From NCBI GenBank assembly GCA_009782515.1, contig WRIY01000006.1, positions 1 through 64,000 on the forward strand: 64,000 bases of DNA. Direction: 5' to 3'. This stretch comes from Eubacteriaceae bacterium. GTDB lineage: Bacteria; Bacillota; Clostridia; Eubacteriales; Anaerofustaceae. A program made the translations under genes and the position numbers. This document shows, in pieces, positions 37,154 to 46,137 of the stretch. The notes beneath the pieces are model-generated. The model was not told where the DNA came from, did not search any database, and saw only the letters and a program-made list of their open reading frames with translations. How positions within the stretch are numbered: the stretch's first letter is position 1; each line of letters begins with the position of its first letter.

Positions 37154-38173
37154 TTAGAATTGTGACAAGAAATCCAAGTCGTTGTTGAATAGCAGCCGCA
37201 AGTCGCTTATTTGGTACTTAAACATCGCCATGCGGTCAATTCCCATGCCAAAAGCAAAGCCCGAATATTCCTGCGGATCGATTCCGCATGCCCTTAGCAC
37301 ATTAGGATGGACCATGCCGCAGCCAAGCAGCTCAATAAAGCCAACACCCTTGCATGTCCTGCAGCCTTCGCCATGGCATACAAAGCATGAAGCATCCATT
37401 TCGGCGCTTGGCTCAGTGAAGTAGAACTGGTGTGGCCTAAACACTGTTTTTGTGCTCTCGCCATACAGGCGTTTGGCAATATAGTCAAGCGTTGACTTAA
37501 GGCTTGCCATAGTTATTCCCTTGTCTACTACCAGCCCCTCAAGCTGGTGAAACAGCGGAGAGTGGGTAGCGTCTATTTCATCGCGCCTATAAACCTTTCC
37601 TGGCGATATAATCCTTATTGGAGGCTGGCGTTTTAGCATTTCGCGAATCTGCACAGGTGAAGTCTGCGTGCGAAGGCACAGCTCATCATCAACAAAGAAC
37701 GTGTCCGTATCTTCCCTTGACGGGTGCGAAGCCGGTACATTCAGCATGTCGAAGTTGTACTTGACGAATTCTATCTCAGGGCCTTCTGCGACTGAGAAGC
37801 CAAGGGAGAAGAAGATCTCGTTTAGCTCATTCCAAAATTTATACAAAGGGTGAGTATGGCCTACCGGTATCTTTGCCCCTGAAAGCGTTATGTCGATCGG
37901 CTCCTCTTCCAGCGTTCTGTTCAGCTCATTAAATTCCAGCTCTGCCTTCCTTGCCTTGGCAGCAGCTTCGATTGCTTCACGCGCCTCATTCGCAGCTTTG
38001 CCTGCCAAGGGCCTTTCAGTTTCGCTTAAGCTGCCCATTGAGCGCAGGATTTGCGTTAGAGCGCCTTTCCTGCCTAGATAGCGGGCTTGGGCTGCTTCAA
38101 GCTCTCTTAGCGACGCTGCCTTGCCTATCTCTTTGAGTGCGTCGTTTTGAATCTGTTGAATTGATAAATCCAT
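37154..38173 (-). CDS. pheS: Phenylalanyl-tRNA synthetase alpha subunit
   Basis: The 339 aa protein begins with a coiled-coil tRNA-binding region, then the class II catalytic core: motif 1 around GHTHPLYKFWNELNEIFFSL, motif 2 RTQTSPVQIREM and FRPHQFYFTEPSAEMDASCF, motif 3 GFAFGMGIDRMAMFKY. It has the typical Cys set in CHGEGCRTCKG near the C-terminus. It is first in the pheST operon and follows a strong T-box leader with GGAGA before the ATG. Confidence 0.97.
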   Translation of the reverse strand: MDLSIQQIQNDALKEIGKAASLRELEAAQARYLGRKGALTQILRSMGSLSETERPLAGKAANEAREAIEAAAKARKAELEFNELNRTLEEEPIDITLSGAKIPVGHTHPLYKFWNELNEIFFSLGFSVAEGPEIEFVKYNFDMLNVPASHPSREDTDTFFVDDELCLRTQTSPVQIREMLKRQPPIRIISPGKVYRRDEIDATHSPLFHQLEGLVVDKGITMASLKSTLDYIAKRLYGESTKTVFRPHQFYFTEPSAEMDASCFVCHGEGCRTCKGVGFIELLGCGMVHPNVLRACGIDPQEYSGFAFGMGIDRMAMFKYQISDLRLLFNNDLDFLSQF

Positions 38174-38189
38174 ATCTGTCTCCTAATTA

Positions 38190-38436
38190 ATAAAAAACGC
38201 CCCAATAATGGGACGAAAAATCCGCGGTACCACCCAGCTTAAGCATTTTATGCTTCACTTTAGTTGCCTGTAACGCGGCAAAAGCGCCTTAGGCTACTAT
38301 AAGTTCACCCAAGAAGCTCGGAAGTGAATTTTCCTGCAGTTTCAGCAAGGCCTCGCAGCGATCAGCCTCTCTCTGTAGCCTACGGCTGCAGAATCTGTCT
38401 TCGTCATAGCTTTTAAGCCCCTGATTAAAGGGTTTG
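38190..38436 (-). ncRNA. T-box leader of pheST, specifier UUC (Phe)
   Basis: On the minus strand the leader has a stem I region with the specifier TTC (38393-38391) in AGATTCTGCAG and the AGAGAGAGGCTGAT motif. The conserved T-box GGGTGGTACCGCGG (38235-38222) follows, then a terminator CGTCCC/GGGGCG (38215-38210 and 38203-38198) and six T at 38197-38192. Uncharged tRNA-Phe should favour the antiterminator. Confidence 0.93.
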
Positions 38437-38440
38437 CTAT

Positions 38441-38469
38441 ATTCTAATCACAAAAATGCCCAATGTCAA
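38441..38469 (-). promoter_or_regulatory. Sigma-A promoter of the pheST T-box transcript
   Basis: On the minus strand TTGACA (38469-38464) and TAGAAT (38446-38441) are separated by 17 nt, just upstream of the T-box leader. Confidence 0.87.
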
Positions 38470-38528
38470 TGTATTGGAAGAAAAACTGCATATAAAGCCA
38501 CGCTTTCAATAGCTATAGCATCATCCCG

Positions 38529-38627
38529 ATGGCGCTATTCATCTTTGCCAGCCTTTTGGGAATGGCGCAAGGGCTCTTTTTCGGTTATTATGGAGGGGTA
38601 AATGAATACTTAAGGAGGAATCATTAA
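38529..38627 (+). CDS. Hydrophobic 32-aa ORF overlapping the third URO-D start
   Basis: The frame reads MALFIFASLLGMAQGLFFGY and then a short polar tail ending YLRRNH. Its TAA stop overlaps the next ATG as TAATG. It has one long hydrophobic helix, like the last helix of a membrane transporter with a short basic tail, and no ribosome site before either ATG. The frame closes upstream at a TAA near 38493. It may be the 3' end left by deletion of a transporter gene, or a coupling leader peptide for the URO-D gene. Confidence 0.4.
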   Translation: MALFIFASLLGMAQGLFFGYYGGVNEYLRRNH

Positions 38628-39730
38628 TGGCAAGAGAGAAATTTAGCAATCGCGAGCTAGAGGCTGTTGGAACCTACCCTGCTGTGCCTTCATCGGCATT
38701 TCCAATGCCTCCTGAGCCAAGGTATGACAGGCCAATATCGCCTAAGGAGAATCTGAAGCTGTTCTTCGGCGGCAAGACGCCATATTGGATTCCAAAAGTC
38801 GGCTTTGGCGGAGGAGACCTAAAAGGGTTCCGGCCAAGGCTTCATCCGGATAATGTAGTTACACACATCATCACTGACGGGGAGCCACCGATGCAGTTCC
38901 CTGAAAATATCATGAGAAGCAGCTGGTTTGAGCTGGACTGGGAATTTGTGCCTTCTGCCAACGGGGCCACAGTGCATCCGGGAAATCCAAAAGTGCCTGA
39001 CATCAGCCGCTGGGAAGACTACGTCTCAATACCGGACCTTGACTCTCTGGATTGGGACAGCTGCGCCAGAAACAATGCCGATTTTATGGATACTGACAAA
39101 GCAGTTGAGTTAGGCATCCTTACCGGTTTCTGGGAAAGGCTCGTTGCGCTATGCGATGTAGACAAAGCAGCAATGGCGCTTATTGACGAGGACGATAAAG
39201 AAGGCGTTCACAGGCTCTTTGACAAAATAGCTGACATGCACATAGGCTACATAACAAGAATGAAAGAGATCTGTGATATCGATGGCGTCTTAATCCATGA
39301 CGACTGGGGCCACCAGAATGCACCATTCTTCTCCCTTGAGACTGCCCAAGAGATGCTTGTTCCATACCTAAAAAGAGTCGTTGGCCATTGCCATAGCCTT
39401 GGGCTCTTTTATGAGCAGCATTCGTGCGGGAAGTGCGAGATTCTTGTGCCTGCTTATGTTGAAGCCGGAGTTGATGTATGGTGCGGGCAGCCAATGAACG
39501 ACTTTGACAGGCTGAGCGAGGAATACATAAGCGAGCATATTGCATTTGGCATGCCGGGCCCTGTAATCGCTGAAGGGACACCGGATGAGCAGATACGCGA
39601 AATTGCTAAGGATTGGGTTGAGAAGTATAAGGACAGGCGCGTCGTTTTGACTCAGTTTGGCTTGTCTCCGATATTCACTGATGCAGTGTATGAATACAGC
39701 CGCAAAGCATACGAGGAAGCTGAAGCATAA
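38627..39730 (+). CDS. Uroporphyrinogen decarboxylase-fold protein 3 (diverged)
   Basis: The ATG at 38627 follows AAGGAGGAATCATT. At 367 aa it is longer and more diverged than the two tandem paralogues, with an N-terminal extension (REKFSNRELEAVGTYPAVPS) before the usual SPKENLKLFFGGKTPYWIP. The barrel shows HDDWGHQNAPFFSLETAQEM and the ligand-like EQHSCGKCEI (His265, Cys267). The ICGGF segment of copies 1 and 2 is not kept. The function is inferred to be corrinoid- or methyl-linked as in MtaA/CmuA, but the altered C-terminal half suggests a different substrate. It is linked to a hydrophobic mini-ORF upstream. Confidence 0.8.
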   Translation: MAREKFSNRELEAVGTYPAVPSSAFPMPPEPRYDRPISPKENLKLFFGGKTPYWIPKVGFGGGDLKGFRPRLHPDNVVTHIITDGEPPMQFPENIMRSSWFELDWEFVPSANGATVHPGNPKVPDISRWEDYVSIPDLDSLDWDSCARNNADFMDTDKAVELGILTGFWERLVALCDVDKAAMALIDEDDKEGVHRLFDKIADMHIGYITRMKEICDIDGVLIHDDWGHQNAPFFSLETAQEMLVPYLKRVVGHCHSLGLFYEQHSCGKCEILVPAYVEAGVDVWCGQPMNDFDRLSEEYISEHIAFGMPGPVIAEGTPDEQIREIAKDWVEKYKDRRVVLTQFGLSPIFTDAVYEYSRKAYEEAEA

Positions 39731-39752
39731 AGCGCCGGATTCATATAGAACT

Positions 39753-39787
39753 AAGAATGCGGCTTGAGTTATATTTGCCGCATTCTT
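39753..39787 (+). terminator. Stem-loop after the third URO-D gene
   Basis: AAGAATGCGGC (39753-39763) pairs perfectly with GCCGCATTCTT (39777-39787). The T-run is short. Confidence 0.65.
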
Positions 39788-39831
39788 ATGGCTATAATTG
39801 CTATATGCTTTCGAAATGAAGGGAATAGAGA

Positions 39832-40043
39832 ATGAAATTCGAATATAAAATATCAAAATCGTAAAAGGTGCAGTTTTCAGATCCAAGAATGATACAACTA
39901 TTGACATCACCAAAGCTGAGGAGTTTGAAAAGGCACCAAACGAGCTTGGCGCCGATGGATGGGAGCTCATTCAACTGGTAGAGCCAAAAGGCTTCTTAGG
40001 CCTTGATGATGTAGGCTACTGCATCTTTAAGAAGCAGGTTTAA
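39832..40043 (+). pseudogene. DUF4177-like small protein with a frameshift
   Basis: AAGGGAATAGAGA precedes the ATG at 39832, which reads MKFEYK and then hits a TAA at 39862. Changing frame at about 39850 continues as IKIVKGAVFRSKNDT, then the DUF4177-typical ELGADGWELIQL and DVGYCIFKKQV to the TAA at 40041-40043. The start and the body are each good, so this is a single-base frameshift (a true lesion or a sequencing error) in an AT-rich run. The family is of unknown function. Confidence 0.7.
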
Positions 40044-40209
40044 TGGCACTGCGTTAGCTGCCTCCAAGCTGCTGCATATTATAGGCAAGATCGCCGCCCC
40101 CGGGGAGGCTTCAAGGGCTGCACGCTTAAAAAGCGTGGAATAACCCAGAAATGACGATTAAAAATGGCTTAAAACTGATAGTTTTTATGCTTTTCGACTT
40201 TCGATAGCC

Positions 40210-40698
40210 GTGCCAATGATTATTGGAGAAATTCGGCGTTATTTGCGGGACAATTCTACTTTGCGCGTCAGCAGATCGCTTAAGGACATTGCATATAAAG
40301 CGCTGAAGCTAAAAGAGCTGGCCGGCAATGAATTGCTTAGCAATGAGCAGATCGCTGCTGCACTGGAAACGAGCGTTGCTGAAGTAGACATGGCGCTTGA
40401 ATCAGTCATTGAGCCATTCTCACTTTATGACAGCGTCTATAGCGAGTCTGGCGAGAGCGTTATACTGCTTGATCAGATCCAGGACACTAACAGCACAGAA
40501 GACATTTGGGTTGAAAAGATAGCATTGGTTGAAGCGATAAAAAGCTTAAACGAAAAAGAAAGATCCATTGTGGATATGCGCTATTACCAAGGCAAGACCC
40601 AAATTGAAGTGGCTGAGGAAATTGGCATTAGCCAAGCCCAAGTCTCAAGGATCGAAAAAAATGCTATAGAGCATATGAAAAAGCAAATCCTAATTTAA
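40210..40698 (+). pseudogene. 5'-truncated sporulation-type sigma factor (SigG/SigF-like)
   Basis: From the GTG at 40210 the sequence VPMIIGEIRRYLRDN matches the end of region 2.4 in SigG/SigF-type sigma factors, continuing into regions 3 (LKDIAYKALKLKEL) and 4 (LNEKERSIVDMRYYQGKTQI, then EVAEEIGISQAQVSRIEK). Full proteins are about 255 aa. The preceding residues degrade (YAFRLSIA where RFSTYA is expected) and the frame closes at a TAA soon after. The -10-binding and core-binding parts are missing and no ribosome site precedes the GTG. It overlaps the end of the convergent rpe gene by 9 nt. Most likely a decayed sporulation gene. Confidence 0.75.
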
Positions 40699-41331
40699 GT
40701 TTTTTAGGCTCTCAAACTTGCTTTTCATATCTTCTCCGCTAAATGCATATGACCCGCACACCAGCATAGAAGCGCCAGCTTTTGCAGCTTGGGTGCCGGT
40801 TTCATAATTTATGCCGCCATCACACTCAATAATTTTGTTTTTCCCCTCAGCTTTTTTGGATAAGTAAGATACTTTCCTGAGTGTTGAGGGGATAAATTTT
40901 TGCCCTGAAAAGCCTGGGTTAACACTCATAACAAGCAAAAGGTCAGCATGATCAAGTATATCATCAAGCATGAATGCAGGCGTTGCTACATTAATAGAGA
41001 CTCCCGCCATAATCCCGTATGACTTGATTTCGCTTATGATTCGATGCAAATGCAGGCATGCTTCGTAATGGACAGTAATAATGCTGCTGCCTGCATTGGC
41101 AAACAGCTCTATGAAATTCTCAGGGTTAGAAACCATTAAATGGGCATCAATAAGCATATTTGTATTGTTATGGATCGCATTTGCAAGAGAATGCCCAAAA
41201 GTTATATTTGGCGCAAAATGCCCGTCTATTACGTCTAAGTGGACATAATCTGCGCCAGCTTCTTCTATTCGCAGGATCTCACGCTCAAGATTGAGCAGGT
41301 CAGCAGCTAAAATCGATGCTGAAATTTTCAT
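40690..41331 (-). CDS. rpe: Ribulose-phosphate 3-epimerase
   Basis: The 213 aa TIM-barrel protein has SASILAADLLNLEREI, VHLDVIDGHFAPNITFG (metal-binding His/Asp), DAHLMVSNPE, MSVNPGFSGQKFI and ECDGGINYET, all hallmark motifs. It interconverts ribulose 5-phosphate and xylulose 5-phosphate in the pentose phosphate pathway using a divalent metal. AGGTG lies upstream of the ATG. It is convergent with the truncated sigma gene and divergent from the radical SAM gene. Confidence 0.96.
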   Translation of the reverse strand: MKISASILAADLLNLEREILRIEEAGADYVHLDVIDGHFAPNITFGHSLANAIHNNTNMLIDAHLMVSNPENFIELFANAGSSIITVHYEACLHLHRIISEIKSYGIMAGVSINVATPAFMLDDILDHADLLLVMSVNPGFSGQKFIPSTLRKVSYLSKKAEGKNKIIECDGGINYETGTQAAKAGASMLVCGSYAFSGEDMKSKFESLKNLN

Positions 41332-41469
41332 ATTTTCACCTACAATAACTGTAAATTTTCAAGCATCACAGGCTAAATTGCAATCACCTATGAAGGAGTG
41401 GATGTTTGTGGTACAATTGATAAACAATATTGCAAAATTTGCCTATGGGCGGTAGTATAGGGGGCCATA

Positions 41470-43200
41470 ATGCGAGCTGTTATATGCGCAGTAAATTCAT
41501 CATATATACATTCATCACTAGCTGCAGCAATAATATACAACGACGCTATGAAAACCCCGAACATTGATGCCTGCATAGTAGAGCTTAACATAAATGAAAA
41601 CCCGGCAACAGCGCTGGACAAGCTTTATAGCCAGCAAGGCGATGTATATTTGTTTTCTTGCTATATTTGGAATATTAATTACATTAAAGCGCTTGTGAGC
41701 GATCTCAAAAAAGTGCATTCCTGCATTGTGGTTATAGGCGGCCCTGAGGTTTCGCATAGCCCGTCTTATGCGCTTAGCTCTTTCGCTGAAGCTGATTATG
41801 CAGTAATGGGCAATGCTGAGTACACAACAAGAGAGCTTCTTTTCTATCTTGATTCGGGCGACAGAGCTGACTTGTTTCTGGAGAATGTCTATTCACATGA
41901 AAGCATAGATAAGATATCAGATGCACCAGCGGCTATTTTTGACTTTTCAACAAGGGAATTTCCATACTCTGAGAGCACATTTGGACGATTTGATGGAAAA
42001 ATTGTCTACTACGAATCGATGCGAGGCTGCCCTTACTCATGCACATTTTGCTTATCCGGCAATAGCGGGTCTTTAAGCTTTGTTGAGATACAGCAAGTCG
42101 AAGAAGAAATAATGTTCTTTATAAACAATAAAGCAAAGCTGGTCAAGTTTATTGACAGGACTTTTAACGCAAATCTTTCCAGGGCAAAGCGGATCGTTCG
42201 CTTTATAATCGAAAACAATATAAGCACAACTTTTCATTTTGAAGTATGCCTAAACAGTTTTGACGAGGAGCTGACGAACCTTTTCGCAAATGCGCCCAAA
42301 GGCTACTTTCAGCTGGAAGCGGGCCTGCAGAGCGTTAACCAAAAGACTCTTGGCATTATAAAGCGCAAAACAGACATTGTGAGCTTTCGCAAGACCCTTC
42401 ACAGCCTTCTTGAAAATGACAATGTGCATGTACATACCGATTTGATAGCTATGCTTCCCGAAGAGACTCTGGAGAGCTTTTTTTACGGGTTTGACTTTCT
42501 CTTCTACCTGTCCCCCCATACGATACAGCTTGGCTTTTTAAAAGTGCTGAAAGGAACGCAAATGTATGCGGATGCTGACAGGCATGGAATTGTATACAGC
42601 AGCGAACCTCCCTACGAAGCGCTAAAAACATCGAAAATATCGTATAGCGAAAAAACGCTCCTTCAAAAGATCAGCTTCCTGACCGAGAAATACTTTAATA
42701 GCGGCCTGTTCTCCGAAACGCTAAACGCCCTATGCATAGGCAAAGACATATCTCCCCATTCGCTCTTTTCTATGCTCTCTGAGTATTTTACCAAAAATGG
42801 CCTATTTGGAATGTCACATTCGCAAAAGAGCCTGTTTATGCACTTTCAGTCATTTATTGCTGAAAGCGGCCATGACATGGACAGCTACCTTGCCATAGAC
42901 TATATCAATACTGTCTCGCTTCGCCTTCCAAGCTTTTTGATGGGCAGCGTCAGGGAGCCACAGAAATCAGAGGTCTTTGATTATATTAACAATAACGCTT
43001 CTGTGTTTGCCGGCTTTCCTACGCTTCAAAGCAAAAGCGCAAAGGAAATATACAAGAGAATCGCAATTTATGCCATAAAGGGCATTTTTGGCTCTGAGCC
43101 AGTGATGTTTGTAGATGAAATGGAAGACAAAACGCGCAGCAAAAGAAAAAGAGCCGCAGCAAATATCACTTTTGAAGCCCAAAACACTTCTCCGGCGTGA
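41470..43200 (+). CDS. B12-binding-domain radical SAM protein (DUF4080)
   Basis: AGGGGG precedes the ATG. The 576 aa product has an N-terminal cobalamin-binding-like Rossmann domain (VVIGGPEVSHSPSYALS), the [4Fe-4S] CxxxCxxC in MRGCPYSCTFCLSG near residue 190, and a long C-terminal DUF4080-like part. Such proteins use SAM radical chemistry; the substrate of this subgroup is not established. The C-terminus is Lys/Arg-rich. It is convergent with trkH, with 7 nt between stops. Confidence 0.88.
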   Translation: MRAVICAVNSSYIHSSLAAAIIYNDAMKTPNIDACIVELNINENPATALDKLYSQQGDVYLFSCYIWNINYIKALVSDLKKVHSCIVVIGGPEVSHSPSYALSSFAEADYAVMGNAEYTTRELLFYLDSGDRADLFLENVYSHESIDKISDAPAAIFDFSTREFPYSESTFGRFDGKIVYYESMRGCPYSCTFCLSGNSGSLSFVEIQQVEEEIMFFINNKAKLVKFIDRTFNANLSRAKRIVRFIIENNISTTFHFEVCLNSFDEELTNLFANAPKGYFQLEAGLQSVNQKTLGIIKRKTDIVSFRKTLHSLLENDNVHVHTDLIAMLPEETLESFFYGFDFLFYLSPHTIQLGFLKVLKGTQMYADADRHGIVYSSEPPYEALKTSKISYSEKTLLQKISFLTEKYFNSGLFSETLNALCIGKDISPHSLFSMLSEYFTKNGLFGMSHSQKSLFMHFQSFIAESGHDMDSYLAIDYINTVSLRLPSFLMGSVREPQKSEVFDYINNNASVFAGFPTLQSKSAKEIYKRIAIYAIKGIFGSEPVMFVDEMEDKTRSKRKRAAANITFEAQNTSPA

Positions 43201-43207
43201 TCATACG

Positions 43208-44665
43208 CTAATCCATCCCGCCTCTTTTCCATATTGACGGCTTAAATAGAATAAGCACAGGGATTATTTCAAGCCTTCCGGCAATCATGCAAAAGGACAA
43301 GACAGATTTTGACAATGCTGACAGCTTTGAGTAATTTTTATAAGCTCCAACAGCATTCAAACCCGGGCCGCTGTTGCTAAGGGATGCTATTACAGCTGAA
43401 GAGCTGGTGAGGATATCAGCGCCTTCTATTGAAACAAGCAATACAGACACTATAAAAAGGAAAAAGTAGCAGAACAAAAAGAGCGAGGCCTTCGAAATAA
43501 TATCACTGCTTACTTTTCTTCCGTTTAGTGCGATAGGCTGCTCGCTTCCCGGGTGTATGATTTTTCTAAGCTCAGCTTTTGCTGCTTTGTATAAAACAAT
43601 GAAGCGCACCATCTTTGCGCCGCCGCTTGTTGAGCCGGCGCAAGCGCCCGTAAACATAAAGATAAAGAGCAAAGCTCTGCTCAAAGCAGGCCAGCTCTCA
43701 AAATCAGCAGTTACCATTCCTGTTGACGATACCATTGATGTGACCTGAAAAATCGCATACCTGAGGCCACTGGGCACAGATCCGTATATGCTGCTAATAT
43801 CAATAGCTATTACAGCTATTGAAACTATAACAATAGCTACATATACCCTTAATTCCTCATCAGCTAATGCCTGCTTTATTTTCTTATTTACAATATAGTA
43901 ATATATTGTAAAATTCACGCCAAATAAAAACATAAACAGCGCTATAACCATTTCCGCTGCCGCGTTGCCATATGCCCCAATACCGATGTCTTTGTTTGAA
44001 AGCCCGCCTGTGGCTGCTACAGAGGCTGTATTAATAATGCAGTCAAACAAAGGCATGCCAGAAGCAATCAGCATAACAAACAGCGCAGCTGACATTGAAA
44101 GGTATATTAGGCAAAGTATTTTTGCGCTCTGGCGCACCTTAGGCACGATTTTGTCCGGTGAGAGCCCTGTACTTTCTGCTTTCAGCAGGTTCACGCCGGA
44201 AGCGTTTGCTTCGGGTGTCGCGGCAAGCATAAATACAAGCACGCCAATGCCGCCTGTCCAGTGGGCGAAGCTTCGCCAAAAGAGAATGCTTTCAGGCAAA
44301 TTCTCTGTGTATACAAGAATTGAGATTCCAGTTGACGTAAAGCCGGAAACTGATTCGAAAATGCAGTCAATAAAGCTGGCAAAACCGCCTGAGAAATAAA
44401 ATGGAAGCGCGCCGAAAAAGGACATTGCCATCCATGCGAGGCTTGCAGCTGCAAAAGCGTCCCTTGCCCTGAACTGCATGCTCTTTGGCTTTGCGCTGCC
44501 AAGCGCGAAGCCCGCAGCCAAAAGAATAAGCATTGGGGCTGCGAAAGCAGCGATTGTCCTGTAGCTGTTTTTATACAGCAATGAAACGGCGAGAGGGAAA
44601 GCCATAAGCATCGCTTCAATTTTGAGTATATTCCCAATTAGCCTTAAGACAAGCCTATAGTTCAC
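43208..44665 (-). CDS. trkH: Trk-type potassium uptake membrane subunit TrkH
   Basis: The 485 aa polytopic protein has the TrkH/KtrB selectivity-filter pieces FTSTGISI, SVAATGGLSN, SSTGMVT and SLSNSGPGLN, one per repeated pore segment, each with a Gly. It moves K+ with the NAD-binding regulator TrkA encoded just upstream (62 nt). Length is typical of the family. The pair forms one minus-strand operon. Confidence 0.93.
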   Translation of the reverse strand: MNYRLVLRLIGNILKIEAMLMAFPLAVSLLYKNSYRTIAAFAAPMLILLAAGFALGSAKPKSMQFRARDAFAAASLAWMAMSFFGALPFYFSGGFASFIDCIFESVSGFTSTGISILVYTENLPESILFWRSFAHWTGGIGVLVFMLAATPEANASGVNLLKAESTGLSPDKIVPKVRQSAKILCLIYLSMSAALFVMLIASGMPLFDCIINTASVAATGGLSNKDIGIGAYGNAAAEMVIALFMFLFGVNFTIYYYIVNKKIKQALADEELRVYVAIVIVSIAVIAIDISSIYGSVPSGLRYAIFQVTSMVSSTGMVTADFESWPALSRALLFIFMFTGACAGSTSGGAKMVRFIVLYKAAKAELRKIIHPGSEQPIALNGRKVSSDIISKASLFLFCYFFLFIVSVLLVSIEGADILTSSSAVIASLSNSGPGLNAVGAYKNYSKLSALSKSVLSFCMIAGRLEIIPVLILFKPSIWKRGGMD

Positions 44666-44727
44666 TATGCTTCACTGAGCACATATCTGCTCTTTCTCCT
44701 CTTGGCATGTTTAAATATGGGTAAAAT

Positions 44728-46137
44728 TTAAAGGCTGCCAGAAAAGATGCTTGGCAGCCTGTTTGCCAGTATATCGTCAAGGTGGTGAATTTTGCTTTCT
44801 TTTGATATTATTATCACAGTGTCGCCCATCTGCAATGATGTATCGCCTGCCGGAATAAAAATGCTTTCATCTCTAATGATGCAGCCAATTAACAGCGAAT
44901 TTCTCAGTTTTAATCCCTTAATCGGAGTCCCAAGGCATCTGGCTTTGGCTGTAACCTTAAATTCAATAGCTTGAATGCTGCCATCGGCACCATCATATAT
45001 TTCATTGGCCATGGCTCTTTCATTATTGCCTTCATTTCCTGTGAGGCTTTTTATGTATCTCATAATGAATTCAGTGGTTATGCTTAAAGGGCAGACGATG
45101 TTTTTTAGGCCCAATTCCCTTACAAGCTTTTGGTTCACATAATTCACTTCAGTAATTACTTTCTTAATGCCGGCTCTTTGGGAGTACAAGGAAATGAGCA
45201 CATTATGTTCATCCTCGTCTGTAAGGCATATGACGCAGCCAGCTTGCTCGATGTCTTCGCTCAGCAGCGTTTCCTCGTTGGCGCCATCACCGTGAACTAC
45301 CAAGCACATGCTTGTTTTTATGCTTAGCTTCTCTGCAAGCGATTCGCACCTTGTTTTGTCTTTCTCGATTATCTTTACCCGGGTTTTTGGGGCTTGCCTG
45401 CTTAAGAGGTCAGCAAGCCAGTAAGTAGTTCGCCCTCCGCCAATTATCATAGTGTCCTTGATTCTCTCAGGCTTTTTTCCCAAGATGAAAAAAAAGTTGG
45501 ATATGCTGGAAGGCCGGCCAAGTATTCTTAAGAGATCTCCATCCTGAAAGATAAAATCGCCATTTGGCACTATGGCTTTCCCATCTCTTTCTACCGCTGC
45601 TATTAAGATATCAGCATCGTATTCGCCAAAAAACTGCGAAGGGCTTTTGCCCACAAAAAAGCCTGGGGCATCAGCCACTTTATATGTAATAAGCTCAACG
45701 CGGCCACCAAGCAGCGTATCAACATTTGCAGCAGTAGGGTATCTGAGCTGCCTGGATATCTCAAGTGCAGTCTGCAGTTCCGGGTTGATAATGGCATCTA
45801 TGCCAAGATCCTTCCACATGCCGCCCAGTTCAGTGCCGCTGACTCGTGCAATGGTGTTTTTCGTGCCTAAATGCTTTGCGCAAATGCAGCATAAAATATT
45901 CGTTTCATCAGAGCCTGTAACGCTTATAAGCAGGTGTGCATCCCTGGCGCCTGCTTCAATGAGCGTGCTTTCGCTAAAGCCGTTTCCATTTATGAATATT
46001 GCATCTGTGGTTTCTACGGCATGCTCGAAGCTGTCGGAATCGCTGTCAATTACTGTTACATCATAGATTTTTTCGGCTGATAGGCTCCTTGCTATCGCGT
46101 AGCCTACATTGCCACAACCGACGATTATTATATTCAT
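44728..46137 (-). CDS. trkA: Trk system regulatory subunit TrkA
   Basis: The 469 aa protein consists of two RCK units. The first begins MNIIIVGCGNVGYAIARSL with the GxGxxG nucleotide loop. The second has the weaker MIIGGGRTTYWLADLL, in which the loop glycines are partly replaced. Each has a C-terminal RCK_C domain (GVPRHLAL-type LGTPIKGLKLRNSLLIG in the second). It sits on the cytoplasmic face and gates TrkH by binding NAD(H) or ATP. The duplicated layout is that of full-length TrkA. Confidence 0.93.
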   Translation of the reverse strand: MNIIIVGCGNVGYAIARSLSAEKIYDVTVIDSDSDSFEHAVETTDAIFINGNGFSESTLIEAGARDAHLLISVTGSDETNILCCICAKHLGTKNTIARVSGTELGGMWKDLGIDAIINPELQTALEISRQLRYPTAANVDTLLGGRVELITYKVADAPGFFVGKSPSQFFGEYDADILIAAVERDGKAIVPNGDFIFQDGDLLRILGRPSSISNFFFILGKKPERIKDTMIIGGGRTTYWLADLLSRQAPKTRVKIIEKDKTRCESLAEKLSIKTSMCLVVHGDGANEETLLSEDIEQAGCVICLTDEDEHNVLISLYSQRAGIKKVITEVNYVNQKLVRELGLKNIVCPLSITTEFIMRYIKSLTGNEGNNERAMANEIYDGADGSIQAIEFKVTAKARCLGTPIKGLKLRNSLLIGCIIRDESIFIPAGDTSLQMGDTVIIISKESKIHHLDDILANRLPSIFSGSL

